This document shows, one piece after another, positions 30,842-39,848 of a stretch of DNA of 64,000 nucleotides (the stretch's first letter is position 1; each line of letters starts with the position of its first letter). Source of the stretch: an uncultured Collinsella sp. (GTDB taxonomy: Bacteria > Actinomycetota > Coriobacteriia > Coriobacteriales > Coriobacteriaceae); NCBI GenBank assembly GCA_958369225.1, contig CATXID010000003.1, forward strand, positions 186,001-250,000, written 5' to 3'. The position numbers and the translations under genes are program-made. The notes beneath the pieces are model-generated. The model was not told the origin of the DNA. It ran no database searches and saw only the letters and a list, made by a program, of their open reading frames with translations.

Positions 30842-30887
30842 CTCCTAAAGCGGGTGTCGACGGTTCGAATCCGCCCGGGGGCACCAG
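30842..30887. repeat. attR, right attachment repeat
   Basis: A 46-base copy of the tRNA-Arg 3' half, identical to 21160-21205. It lacks the 5' half and so is not a functional tRNA. Confidence 0.93.
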
Positions 30888-30895
30888 GGAATATG

Positions 30896-30922
30896 ACGGC
30901 GTCGCGAGAGCGGCGCCGTTTC
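30896..30922 (+). terminator. Original terminator of tRNA-Arg (now beyond attR)
   Basis: ACGGCGTCGC and GCGGCGCCGT form a 10-bp stem (one G-U pair) around GAGA, followed by TTTCTGG. It lies nine bases beyond the attachment repeat. Before integration this would have ended the tRNA transcript. Confidence 0.75.
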
Positions 30923-31182
30923 TGGTTTGTGGGGGCCGCCGGCGGCACCAGAGATTTGCCGATCCCGGTACCGCAACGGCGATACGCCTTGCTAGTTTGG
31001 AAAGCTCGTCGTCGGTGCCCTAGCGCACTGCCGTTTAGCGCCGATTCAGCCATGCCCGCACTTTTCGCGAGGGTGAGGAGCGTGAATTGATCGGAGAGGG
31101 CCAACCACTCTAATAAAATCGTCCTCGCTGTCGGCAGCCCTCGTGCCGGGCAGAGCCCTCCATCCGATGGGAGGTGATGCCC

Positions 31183-31308
31183 ATGACCGATTTCACCGAG
31201 CTCGTGAAGCTCCTGACCGCTATGGTCTCGCTCCTCACGGCCCTTGTCGGCCTTTCCAAGGCACTCAAGCAGGGCTCGAAGCCCAAAAAGAAAGGCCACC
31301 GTCGCTAA
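31183..31308 (+). CDS. 41-residue hydrophobic peptide, type I toxin-like
   Basis: The peptide starts MTDFTELVKLLTAM, continues VSLLTALVGLSKAL and ends in a strongly basic tail (KQGSKPKKKGHRR). This is one amphipathic or membrane helix plus a positive tail, the layout of small membrane toxins of type I toxin-antitoxin systems. GGGAGG lies eight bases before the ATG; a start six bases earlier is also possible. Ten bases upstream of the gene (GGGCAGAGCC, 31148-31157) are exactly complementary to ten downstream (GGCTCTGCCC, 31336-31345), as in type I toxin mRNAs whose ends pair. No antisense RNA was identified. A harmless small membrane peptide is the alternative. Confidence 0.5.
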   Translation: MTDFTELVKLLTAMVSLLTALVGLSKALKQGSKPKKKGHRR

Positions 31309-31462
31309 GACGATGACCCAACTTCATTAAGCAACGGCTCTGCCCAGCTCTCTACAACTTGGGTTGCCGTCGGCACCATGTTACCCTCCTGGCGAGGAAT
31401 TCGTCCATATTTCAAAAAACAAATCCGGCCTGCTATCGAAGCCGCCCTTTCCGCTGCCCTAG
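31309..31462. other. Gap without recognised gene
   Basis: It contains the GGCTCTGCCC segment complementary to the leader of the small peptide gene and otherwise nothing recognised. Any antitoxin RNA would be expected here or opposite the peptide gene. Confidence 0.4.
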
Positions 31463-31504
31463 ATAAAGAAAGCGCCCGCTTGCTGGGGGAGCAAGCGGGC
31501 GCTT
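31463..31504 (-). terminator. Terminator of the kinase/cell-wall operon
   Basis: AAGCGCCCGCTTGCT and AGCAAGCGGGCGCTT form a 15-bp perfect stem. On the minus strand it is followed by TCTTTAT. It lies about 55 bases after the end of pknB. Confidence 0.9.
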
Positions 31505-31556
31505 CTGAGCGAATGTGTTTGCGGTCTAAACCGCTCGGAGCAACAAGCGATCGACG

Positions 31557-33500
31557 TTAGTTGCTAGACTCGGAGTCGTCGCCGGAGCCGGAACCGGAGA
31601 CGGAAACCGTCAGCGTGATCGTGGTGTCGGTGGACTGCTTACCGGTGGGAGAGACGCCCGTAACGGTTGCATTCTCGTTGCCGCTCACAGGGTTGCCGTT
31701 CTGGTCACAGAAGCCGATGTTGTAGAAACCGGCGTTGTTGAGCGCGGTGACGGCGGCGGAGATGCTCTTGCCGTACAGGTTGCCCGGGACGCTGGCCTTG
31801 CCGGACTTCTTGGCGATGACGACGGTAATCGTGGCACCGGGCTTCTGCTTGCCGCTGGGGTTCCAGCTAATTACGGTGCCCTCGGTAACCGAGTCGTTTT
31901 CCTGGTAGCTCACATCGACGCCAAAGCCAGCCATGTCGAGAGCGTTGCGCGCCTGGGCCTCGGTCATGTCGGTCAGATCGGGCACCGAGGTGGTGTCCGG
32001 GCCGCTGGAGACCTTGTACGAGATGGTCGTGCCCTTCTCGACCTCCTTGCCGGCGGCAGTGCTCTGCTCAAAGACCTGGCCCTCTTCGGCCTCATTGGCT
32101 TCCTCCGAAGCGCTGCCCTTCAGGCCCACGCTTGCCAGTGCGGCCTCGGCCTGGTCCTTGGTCAGGCCGAGGAGCTGCGGAACCTCAACCTTTTCGGAGG
32201 GCTTAGGGCCCTTGGAGATTACCAGGTTCACCCTCGTGCCCTTGGCCTTCTTGGTGTTGCCGTTGGGGGTCTGTTCGGCGACCTTTCCCTCGTCGACATC
32301 GTCGTTGTAGCTCTGGTCGACGGTGCCAACCTCAAGGCCGGCTTCCTTGATCAGCTCAATAGCGGTTTCCTGGTCCTTGCCCAGCACGTCGGGCACCGTG
32401 ACCTGTTCGCCGCTGAACATGCCCGTGGCAAAGGCCACTACAACGCCAATCACGGCGACGGCGGCAATCACGGCGGCGATGATCTTGTTCTTGTTGGACT
32501 TAGGCTTCTCGACCTCGTAGGAGCCCGTGGAGCCCGAGACAGCGCTGCGGGCGGTGTTCTGACCGCTCACGCCCGAGACGGGACGAACCATAGCGCGCGT
32601 TGAGTCGGAAAGCTCGCGGGTCTTGGTAGCACCCAGGTCGCCGGCGGCACCGATGATGCGCGTGGGCTCCGAGACGTTGACGGCACGGCCGGACAGGTAG
32701 CTGTTGAGCACCTGGCGCAGCTCGTCGGCCGTCTGGAAGCGGTTTGCCGGGTCCTTCTCCATGCACTTGAGGATGATACGCTCCAGGTCGGCATCGACGC
32801 CGGAGTTGATCTGGCTCGGCGGGATGGGGAGCTCGTTGACCTGCTTGAGCGCGACCGAGATGGCGTCGTCGCCGTCAAAGGGCACGCGGCCGGTGGCGCA
32901 CTCGTACATGACGACACCCAGCGAGTATATATCCGAGGTGGGGCCGAGGTCCTGGCCGCGGGTCTGCTCGGGGCTTACATAGTGGGCGGTGCCCAGCACG
33001 TTGTTATCCTGCGTGAGATGACTGTTCTTGGCGCGCGCGATGCCAAAATCCATTACCTTGATGTTGCCGTCGGGCAGCACCATGATGTTTTGCGGCTTGA
33101 TGTCGCGGTGGATGATCTCGTGCTTGTGCGCGACCGAAAGCGCGGAGCTGATCTGCGAGCCGATTTGCGCGACTTTCTTGGGATCGAGGGCGCCGTGGCT
33201 CTTGATGCCGCTTTTAAGGTCGGTACCGCGCAGGTACTCCATGACGATGTAATAGGTGTCGCCGTCCTTGCCCCAGTCGTAGACGCCCACGATATAGGGG
33301 GAGGACAGGCCGGCAGCTGCCTGGGCTTCCTGCTTAAAACGGGCGGCGAAGGTGGCGTCGCCGGCATACTGCGGCAGCATGATCTTGACGGCAACCGTGC
33401 GGTCGAGGACCTGATCCTGTGCACGGAAGACGGTCGCCATACCGCCCGTTCCCACCTTATCTTTGAGGAGGTATCTTCCCCCGAGGACCCTCTGTTCCAT
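31557..33500 (-). CDS. pknB: PASTA-domain Ser/Thr kinase PknB
   Basis: A 647-residue membrane kinase that senses cell-wall fragments. The kinase domain (about 9-270) has the Gly loop VGTGGMATVF, the lysine in VAVKIM, the catalytic loop HRDIKPQNIM (about 132) and DFGIA. A juxtamembrane linker is rich in Ser/Thr/Arg. One membrane span (about 342-363, IIAAVIAAVAVIGVVVAFAT) follows. Four PASTA domains (from VTVPDVLGK, VEVPQLLGL, TSVPDLTDM and ASVPGNLYG) lie outside the cell, and the protein ends in an acidic Ser tail. The start at 33500 follows AGGAGC. It is the last gene of the operon and should regulate wall synthesis and division. Confidence 0.96.
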   Translation of the reverse strand: MEQRVLGGRYLLKDKVGTGGMATVFRAQDQVLDRTVAVKIMLPQYAGDATFAARFKQEAQAAAGLSSPYIVGVYDWGKDGDTYYIVMEYLRGTDLKSGIKSHGALDPKKVAQIGSQISSALSVAHKHEIIHRDIKPQNIMVLPDGNIKVMDFGIARAKNSHLTQDNNVLGTAHYVSPEQTRGQDLGPTSDIYSLGVVMYECATGRVPFDGDDAISVALKQVNELPIPPSQINSGVDADLERIILKCMEKDPANRFQTADELRQVLNSYLSGRAVNVSEPTRIIGAAGDLGATKTRELSDSTRAMVRPVSGVSGQNTARSAVSGSTGSYEVEKPKSNKNKIIAAVIAAVAVIGVVVAFATGMFSGEQVTVPDVLGKDQETAIELIKEAGLEVGTVDQSYNDDVDEGKVAEQTPNGNTKKAKGTRVNLVISKGPKPSEKVEVPQLLGLTKDQAEAALASVGLKGSASEEANEAEEGQVFEQSTAAGKEVEKGTTISYKVSSGPDTTSVPDLTDMTEAQARNALDMAGFGVDVSYQENDSVTEGTVISWNPSGKQKPGATITVVIAKKSGKASVPGNLYGKSISAAVTALNNAGFYNIGFCDQNGNPVSGNENATVTGVSPTGKQSTDTTITLTVSVSGSGSGDDSESSN

Positions 33501-33632
33501 TCCTGCTCCTAACATAACTATTCGCTCAACGATGTGTGTAGTACCAAATGTGTGGCCGCTGGGGCCGTGTGACGCGTTGCCGCTAGCCCATCGGCCGCGG
33601 CGCGCCCCACGTATCCGCTTTGATCACGGGCA

Positions 33633-36503
33633 TCACGCTCCCTGTGCGGCGAGCGCCGCGGTCAGGACGATGCCGGCAATCTTGGCCGCCTTGACGTCGT
33701 GTTTGTCGAAATCCTCCAGGGCCACCGAGATGGCAACCGTGGGTGAATCGTAAGGTGCAAAGCCAACAAACATAGAGTTGACGTTGGTGCCGCCGGTCTC
33801 GGCCGAACCGGTCTTGCCGGCAACCTTGACGCCCGGAATCTGGGCATCGGTGCCGGTACCGGACTGGACGACGGCGAGCATGGCCTGTTTGACCTGGTCG
33901 GCCGTGGCAGAGCTGACAGCCTGGCCCAGCGAGCGGGACTGCGTAGTCTTAACCACGGTTCCGTCCGGGGCGAGTATCTGGGACACAAAGAACGGGTCCA
34001 TGACCACGCCGCTGTTGGCGATGGCGGCAGCGATCACGCAATTCTGCATAACGGTGGTCTGCGGGCCAGGCGTGTGGTCCATGCCGACGGGCTGGCCGGC
34101 GCCTGCCCAAGCGGTCTCCCACTCGGTCATAAGCGACGGGTCGGCCATGATGGAAGCCGCGGTGGTCAGATCCTGACCGAGCTTTTGACCGTAGCCAAAG
34201 GCGTTGGCAAACTGGACGAGCGAGCTGGCGCCAATCTCGTTGGCCACCTGGCCAAAGACGACGTTGGACGACACGGCGAAGGCCTGCTGCAGGCTGATGG
34301 TGCCGTAGCTCTCGTTGGCATAGTTGGTGACCGGCGCGTTGCCAATATCCATGGAGCCGGGCGCCTGGTACGTGCTGGTGAGGCTGGCGGTGCCGGTTTC
34401 GAGCGCCGCGGAGAGCGTGACGACCTTAAAGGTCGAGCCCGGGGTGTACAGCGCGTCCATGGCGCGGTCGTACATGGAGCCGTCCTCGCCGCCGCCCGAC
34501 TGGAGCAGCGCGTCGATGTTGGTGTTGTCGTAGGTGGGCGAGCTCGCGCACGCAAGGACCGCACCGGTGCGCGGATCCATGACCACCACAGCGCCCTTAA
34601 AGCCTTTGAGCGCCTGCTCGGCGGCCGTCTGGATGCGCGAGTCGATGGTGAGCTTGGCGGTATTGCCCGGCTGGGTCTGCCCCGCGAGCGACGCGATGGC
34701 GTTGTTCCAGCTGGAGTAATCCTTGGAGCCGGTGAGCGTATCGTTCATGACGCTCTCGATGCCGGCGGTGCCGTATTGCTGGCTCACGTAGCCCACCACG
34801 TGCGCGGCCATATTGCCGTTGGGGTAGGAACGGGCGTAGGTGCCGTCCTCCTGTTGCAGCGACTCGGCTAGCGTCACGCCGTCGGACGTGATGATGGAGC
34901 CACGCTGGATGTACTTGGAGCGGGCGATGGTGTGGTTGTTGGTCGGCATGTCCTGGTAGTCCTTCGCCTTGATGACCTGGACATAGGTAAGGTTGCCGAT
35001 AAGGATGGCGAACAGCGCCGTAAAGGCAAACACGGCACGAGTCAGACGGTTGGCAAGTGCCACGCGGCCGAGCACGCCGGACTCTGGCGTGTCGAGCAGG
35101 CGACGACGCATGCGAGAACCCGCGGAGTGGTTGCCGTGGCTGTAGGAAGGTGCGTTGGCAAAACGCGTACCGGTCGGGGCGGCGGCGGATGCGACCTGGT
35201 CATCGGTGATGGCGGCCATGGTGCCGGTGCCGGTGAGCTCGGCTTCGCGTCCGGTTGCCTCGTCGCCGGCGCGCAGCAGCAGCGCGACGATGATAAAGCT
35301 CGCCAGCAGCGAGGAGCCGCCCTGGCTCATAAAGGGCAGGGTGACGCCGGTCAGCGGGATCAGGCGGGTTACGCCGCCAACGATTAAGAATGCCTGGAAG
35401 CTGATGGCCGCCGTAAGGCCGGTCGCGCTAAAGGCGGCAAGGTCGGACTTGGCGCGGGCGGCCGTGGTGAGGCCGCGCACGGCAAAAAGCATAAACAGGA
35501 TGAGCACGGCGCCGCCGCCCAAAAGGCCCATTTCCTCGCCGATGGCCGAGAAGATAAAGTCGGACTCGACGACGGGGATGTTGTTTGCCATGCCGTTGCC
35601 AATGCCGACGCCAACCAGGCCGCCGTCAGCCAGCGAGTAAAGTGACTGTACGATCTGGTAGCCCTGGCCCTGGGCGTCCTTAAATGGATCGACCCAGACC
35701 TGAAAGCGCACCTGCACGTGCGACAGGAACTTGTAGGCGCCCGCGGCTCCAACGGCCAGCAGCGCAAGGCCGATGATGACGTACGAAAAACGTCCCGTGG
35801 CAACATAGAGCATCAGCAAGAAGATGGTGTAGAACAGGACGGCCGAGCCCAGGTCGCGTTCGAAGACGACGATGAGCAGGCACACGCCCCACACGGCAAA
35901 CAGTGGCAGCAGCAGGCGGAAGCGCGGAACCTTGAGGCCCAGGATCTTGCGGTTGGAGATGGAGAGCAGCTCGCGGTTCTCGGCCAGATAGCCTGCCAGG
36001 AACAGGACGATGAAGACCTTGGCGAACTCGCCGGGCTGGATGGTGAAGCCCGCGATGCGAATCCACAGCTTGGAGCCCGAGATCGTGGTGCCGATAAAGA
36101 TCGGCAGCATCAGCAGGATGATGCCGATAATGCCAAAGGTGTACTTGTAGCGCATGACCACGTCGAGGTTCTTGACCAGCGCGAGCGTTCCCACCATGAG
36201 CGCCACCGAGACAAACAAGATGATGAGCTGCGAGATGGCGAGGTCGGGGGCCAGGCGCGTCACGAATGTGATGCCGATGCCCGAGAGCACAAAGACGATG
36301 GGCAGGATGGCGGGGTCGGCGCCGGGCGCCAGGATGCGCACGGCGATATGCGCCGCGGCGAAGGCGGCGAACAGGCCGATCGGCACGGCGAGCGTCTCAA
36401 AGGAAATCGTGGCGCCCGCGGTGAGCACGTACATCGCATAGAGCAGGATGACGGGGAACGCCGAGGCGATGAGCAAGAGCAGTTCGGTGTTGCGGCGACT
36501 CAT
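33633..36503 (-). CDS. RodA/FtsW-class B PBP fusion (glycosyltransferase-transpeptidase)
   Basis: A 956-residue natural fusion of two proteins that are usually separate. Residues 1-~415 form a SEDS (RodA/FtsW) polymerase with about ten to twelve spans and the motifs FERDLGSAVLF, QSLYSLADGGLVGVGIGNG and PLTGVTLPFMSQGGSSLLASF (core TGVTLPFMSQGG). A linker with another span (about 490-515) leads to a class B PBP transpeptidase with active-site PGSTFK (Ser near 688), SSN (near 742) and KTG (AGKTGSAE, near 895). It should both polymerise and cross-link peptidoglycan. The start at 36503 follows GGGAG. In Mycobacterium the equivalent rodA and pbpA are two adjacent genes in the same operon. Confidence 0.94.
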   Translation of the reverse strand: MSRRNTELLLLIASAFPVILLYAMYVLTAGATISFETLAVPIGLFAAFAAAHIAVRILAPGADPAILPIVFVLSGIGITFVTRLAPDLAISQLIILFVSVALMVGTLALVKNLDVVMRYKYTFGIIGIILLMLPIFIGTTISGSKLWIRIAGFTIQPGEFAKVFIVLFLAGYLAENRELLSISNRKILGLKVPRFRLLLPLFAVWGVCLLIVVFERDLGSAVLFYTIFLLMLYVATGRFSYVIIGLALLAVGAAGAYKFLSHVQVRFQVWVDPFKDAQGQGYQIVQSLYSLADGGLVGVGIGNGMANNIPVVESDFIFSAIGEEMGLLGGGAVLILFMLFAVRGLTTAARAKSDLAAFSATGLTAAISFQAFLIVGGVTRLIPLTGVTLPFMSQGGSSLLASFIIVALLLRAGDEATGREAELTGTGTMAAITDDQVASAAAPTGTRFANAPSYSHGNHSAGSRMRRRLLDTPESGVLGRVALANRLTRAVFAFTALFAILIGNLTYVQVIKAKDYQDMPTNNHTIARSKYIQRGSIITSDGVTLAESLQQEDGTYARSYPNGNMAAHVVGYVSQQYGTAGIESVMNDTLTGSKDYSSWNNAIASLAGQTQPGNTAKLTIDSRIQTAAEQALKGFKGAVVVMDPRTGAVLACASSPTYDNTNIDALLQSGGGEDGSMYDRAMDALYTPGSTFKVVTLSAALETGTASLTSTYQAPGSMDIGNAPVTNYANESYGTISLQQAFAVSSNVVFGQVANEIGASSLVQFANAFGYGQKLGQDLTTAASIMADPSLMTEWETAWAGAGQPVGMDHTPGPQTTVMQNCVIAAAIANSGVVMDPFFVSQILAPDGTVVKTTQSRSLGQAVSSATADQVKQAMLAVVQSGTGTDAQIPGVKVAGKTGSAETGGTNVNSMFVGFAPYDSPTVAISVALEDFDKHDVKAAKIAGIVLTAALAAQGA

Positions 36504-36519
36504 AAGCGGCACTCCCTTT

Positions 36520-38418
36520 CTAATTCTTATCGGAGGCTTCGGCCTCGGCTGACTGTTCGGCGGTTTTCTCGGAATCTGACTCGGAGGTGGATTTCTGATC
36601 GGTGTTGTCGCGAATCGTTTGCGCGTCAATCACCTGACGGGTCTGCTCCTCGTCAATCTGATGGCGGTACTTGGAAATGGTGTCCTGCGCATCGTCGACA
36701 TTCGTTTGTGGAATGCCTGCCTTCAGGCGGTTTTGCGTGTCTTCGGGCAGGTCGGACAGTTTGATGCTGGTTTCGCTCTCGAGCCAGTGGAGCTCGACCC
36801 CGAGCGTCTTGCCGGGCAGCCCGCGCCAGACGGCGACATTGCCGTGGTAGGTTCCCAAGTAATAGGAGCCGGTGACGCCCGTGTATGCCCAGATGCCTGC
36901 TACCAGCACAAAGACAAGGGCCAAGATGGCGGCGATGGTGACGTTGCGGCGTCGGACGCGTTTTGCCTTGCGCATGATGCCGTCGTCGACCAGGTCGACG
37001 ACCACCACGGTCACATTGTCGTGGCCGCCGGCGGCGAGCGCCGCGTCCACCAAGTTGTCGACACAGATCTGTGCGGTCGAGGACTGCGTAGCGATGTTCT
37101 CGATATCGCTATCGGGAATCATGCTCGAAAGACCGTCGGAGCACAGAATCAGGCGGTCGCCTTCCTCGATATGCAGGGTAAAGTGGTCGGCATACATGGC
37201 GGGATCCGAGCCCAGCGCGCGGGTGATGACCGAGCGGTTGGGGTGGACGCGGGCCTCGTCGGCCGTAATCTCGCCGGCATCCACGAGCTCCTCCACGTAG
37301 GAGTGGTCGCGGGTCACGCGGATGAGCGTGCCCTCGTGGAGCAGGTAGGCGCGCGAGTCGCCCACGTGGGCGATGGCGAGCGTGTCGTTTTCGATGTAGG
37401 CGCAGGTGGCCGTGCATCCCATGCCGGGTTTGCCCAGGCCGTTGAGGGCGGCCTCGATCACGGCGGCGTTGGCGGCCTCGACGGCTGCGGCCAGGCGCGC
37501 GGCGTCGGCGGACTGCGGCGCCGTCTTGGCGATGGTCTCGACGGCGATGGAGGATGCCACCTCGCCGGCGGCGTGTCCTCCCATGCCGTCACACACGCAA
37601 AAGAGCGGCGACTGCACCAGATAGGAGTCCTCATTGTGCGGGCGTACGCATCCGACGTCGGAGCGGGCACCCCACATAAGCTGCGTGGTGGTGCCGGCGT
37701 CGTAGGTCGAGTCGGTCTCGATGCGCTCGTCGGTCAGCGGCTCAAAGCTCATGGTCGAGCCGGGATCTTTGAGCTTTGCCTCCACGGCGGCGACATCGAT
37801 CTCGGCGGTGTCGCCGGGGGAGACGGTGTCGGCATCGTCTCCCGACTCGGCGTCGGAGATGTCCGGAAGGTTGAGGTCTTCGGTTACGCGGTCGGCGGGA
37901 TCGCCGTCCTGCTGCGGCTCGACAGCCGTCGGCTCGGGCGTCGCAAAGTGCGACGGCGCGGGCGTGCTCTGGGGTTGAGCGGAGGGCTCGGGAGCTGCGG
38001 CGGGCGCGGCAACGGGCTGCTCGACTTCGACAGGCGTTGCGGACGCGGGTGCCGCCTCGCTTGCTGGGGCGACGGGGAAAACCGGCGCGGCAGGCTCGGG
38101 GGCTGCAAACACGGCAGCGCTCTCGTTAATCGCCTCGGCGACGGGCTCGGCAAAGTGAGCCGGTGCGGGCGTTGCCTCCGGTTCCGCGGGCTGCTCGGCA
38201 GCGTGCGCGCCGATGGGGGCGTCGAGCTGCTCGGTGTCGGCGTCCTCGTCATCGACGAGTGCCGGATATTCTTGAGTTACATGCGAAAGAGGCAGGGAGA
38301 ACACGGTGTCCTCGGGCTCCACGGTCGCAGGGCGCGCCGGAGCGGCATGGGCCGGCGCAGCTGCGGGGGCAGTTGGCGTCTCGGGCATGGTTGCGGACTT
38401 GTTCTCCTCGTCGATCAT
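36520..38418 (-). CDS. pstP: PP2C-family Ser/Thr phosphatase (PstP type)
   Basis: PstP reverses PknB-type phosphorylation. The 632-residue protein has an unusually long Ala/Pro/Glu-rich disordered N-terminus (~240 residues). The PP2C domain (about 245-490) carries the metal motifs RPHNEDSYL, CVCDGMGGHAAGE, HVGDSRAYL, CSDGLSSM and GGHDNVTVVV. A basic segment, one span (about 500-522) and an outside C-terminal part that ends acidic follow. The first codon overlaps the FhaB stop (ATGA). The catalytic residues look intact; the long N-terminus is the odd feature and may carry phosphosites. Confidence 0.93.
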   Translation of the reverse strand: MIDEENKSATMPETPTAPAAAPAHAAPARPATVEPEDTVFSLPLSHVTQEYPALVDDEDADTEQLDAPIGAHAAEQPAEPEATPAPAHFAEPVAEAINESAAVFAAPEPAAPVFPVAPASEAAPASATPVEVEQPVAAPAAAPEPSAQPQSTPAPSHFATPEPTAVEPQQDGDPADRVTEDLNLPDISDAESGDDADTVSPGDTAEIDVAAVEAKLKDPGSTMSFEPLTDERIETDSTYDAGTTTQLMWGARSDVGCVRPHNEDSYLVQSPLFCVCDGMGGHAAGEVASSIAVETIAKTAPQSADAARLAAAVEAANAAVIEAALNGLGKPGMGCTATCAYIENDTLAIAHVGDSRAYLLHEGTLIRVTRDHSYVEELVDAGEITADEARVHPNRSVITRALGSDPAMYADHFTLHIEEGDRLILCSDGLSSMIPDSDIENIATQSSTAQICVDNLVDAALAAGGHDNVTVVVVDLVDDGIMRKAKRVRRRNVTIAAILALVFVLVAGIWAYTGVTGSYYLGTYHGNVAVWRGLPGKTLGVELHWLESETSIKLSDLPEDTQNRLKAGIPQTNVDDAQDTISKYRHQIDEEQTRQVIDAQTIRDNTDQKSTSESDSEKTAEQSAEAEASDKN

Positions 38419-38831
38419 CGACGGTTCACCTTCATGACCACGTCGCCAATCTGGACCTCGTCGCCCTCGCGCAGCGTTGCGGGCTCCACCAGCTGACGGC
38501 CGTTAACGAGCGTTCCGTTCAGCGAGTTGAGGTCTTCGATGATGAGTGCCGGGCCCTGCAGCGAAAAGCGTGCGTGCGAGGCCGAGACAAACGGTTCGTT
38601 GATGCAGATGTCCGAGGACGGCGAGCGGCCCACGATGACGGGGCCGAGCATGTCTACATGGATGCCACGGATGCCGCGCGGACCCTTGTCCACATCGATC
38701 GTCCAGATAGCGGAGTCGCGGCGCTGGCCGCGTACGAGTCCCACGCCGGTTTTCATGACGGCAAACAGGAAGATGTAGAGCAGGGCGACCAGGACGATGC
38801 GGCCTGCAAAAAGGACGATATCGATGTTCAT
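38415..38831 (-). CDS. fhaB: FHA-domain protein FhaB (FipA-like)
   Basis: A 138-residue protein with an N-terminal span (about 5-27) and a C-terminal forkhead-associated domain (about 60-135) that binds phosphothreonine. The FHA motifs are VIVGRSPSSDICI, SASHARF and LNSLNGTLVNG. It is the usual partner of PknB and the RodA/PBP pair in actinobacterial division and wall growth. It overlaps the PstP gene by four bases. Confidence 0.93.
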   Translation of the reverse strand: MNIDIVLFAGRIVLVALLYIFLFAVMKTGVGLVRGQRRDSAIWTIDVDKGPRGIRGIHVDMLGPVIVGRSPSSDICINEPFVSASHARFSLQGPALIIEDLNSLNGTLVNGRQLVEPATLREGDEVQIGDVVMKVNRR

Positions 38832-38837
38832 AAGCGA

Positions 38838-39848
38838 CTATCCCCTAAATTCAAAGGTGCTTAGGCCAAACGTCAGCAGGTCGCCGTTGCGCAGCGGGCA
38901 GCGCGTGATGCGGCGGTTGTTGACGAGCGTGCCGTTGGTGGAATTGAGGTCCTCGATCGACCAGTCCGAACCGGTAAAGGTGAGCTGGGCGTGACGGCGC
39001 GACACGTTGGGGTCGCGCAGGGCGATGTCCGAAACCGAACGCTCGCGACCGATGGTCACCTGCGCGGAAGTGATGCTGTGGCTCTCGCCGCTCACGACGT
39101 CGACGAGCTGGGCGAGCGGGCGCTGCGGGGCGCGGGTGCTCGCCATGTTGGAGGCAATACCGGCTGCGGCGCCAAGGCCCACGGCGGCGCCGGTTGCGGC
39201 GGCTCCGCCCATACCGGCGAGGGCGTCACGAGAGACGGTCTGCGGCACGGGGATGGGCGCGGCGGCGGGGTCGGGGGCGTTGGGCGCAAAGGGATCGGCC
39301 ACGGCGAGCGGGTCGGGAGCGGCGGCACGGGGCGCCGGCTGCTGAGGCATGGCGGCGGGGTGCTGTTGCTGCGGAGCGGCGAATTGCTGCTTGCCGGCGC
39401 GGGGAGCGCTGGCGGCGCGGCTTGCGGCCGAGTTGTTCTGGCCCAGGCCATTCTGGTAGGCGCGCTCTTCCTCGTACAGACGGCCGAGCGTGGGGGCGTC
39501 GACGTTCTCGGCAAAGACCGAGAACTTACCGGCACGCAGCTGCGGGTCGATCATAAAGCGAACGAGGGGTTCGCCGACAAACACATAGCGGCGCTTTTCG
39601 GCCTGTGCCTTCACAAACTCGCGGACTTCGCGCGAAAGCTCGGGATAGAACGGGGCGAGCATGGGATCGTCGTCGGCAGCGATCAGGATGGTATAGAGTG
39701 CCGGCGCGGTGTTGACGCCGTTGATCACCAGAGTCTGATCCTCCATGTCGCGAGCGGCCTGCTTGGCAAGCTTCTTAAAGGAGAACGGGGCACGGGTGGC
39801 ACCGAAGATGCCGGCCACGTGGTCCTCGAAGATGTTCAGGAAGTTCAC
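38838..39848 (-). CDS. fhaA: FhaA-like protein (DUF3662 plus FHA)
   Basis: A 336-residue cytoplasmic scaffold. The N-terminal DUF3662 domain (1-~115) starts MNFLNIFEDHVAGIFG. A long Ala/Pro/Gln-rich linker (about 130-250) leads to a C-terminal FHA domain (about 258-335) with TIGRERSVSDIAL, VSRRHAQLTF and LNSTNGTLVNN. The order matches mycobacterial FhaA, which binds phosphorylated wall-synthesis proteins. The gene lies six bases before fhaB and overlaps the upstream kinase by four. Confidence 0.93.
   Translation of the reverse strand: MNFLNIFEDHVAGIFGATRAPFSFKKLAKQAARDMEDQTLVINGVNTAPALYTILIAADDDPMLAPFYPELSREVREFVKAQAEKRRYVFVGEPLVRFMIDPQLRAGKFSVFAENVDAPTLGRLYEEERAYQNGLGQNNSAASRAASAPRAGKQQFAAPQQQHPAAMPQQPAPRAAAPDPLAVADPFAPNAPDPAAAPIPVPQTVSRDALAGMGGAAATGAAVGLGAAAGIASNMASTRAPQRPLAQLVDVVSGESHSITSAQVTIGRERSVSDIALRDPNVSRRHAQLTFTGSDWSIEDLNSTNGTLVNNRRITRCPLRNGDLLTFGLSTFEFRG

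Larger units (their letters stand above)
21160..30887. mobile_element. 9.7-kb integrative and mobilizable element in tRNA-Arg
   Basis: The element is bounded by a 46-bp exact direct repeat of the tRNA-Arg 3' half (21160-21205 and 30842-30887). From left to right it carries an XRE regulator, a surface protein, a small protein, a structured gap, a relaxase, a VirD4/TraG coupling protein, MobC, a DnaB-like helicase, an excisionase-like protein, an unknown protein and a tyrosine integrase next to the right end. It has mobilisation functions and its own coupling ATPase but no VirB4 or other secretion-channel genes. It probably uses another element's channel, which makes it an IME rather than a full ICE. 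Confidence 0.93.

Noticed and set aside
30778..31299. 173-residue minus-strand frame across attR
   Set aside because: It reads through the attachment repeat and tRNA terminator and opposes the small peptide gene; no motif.
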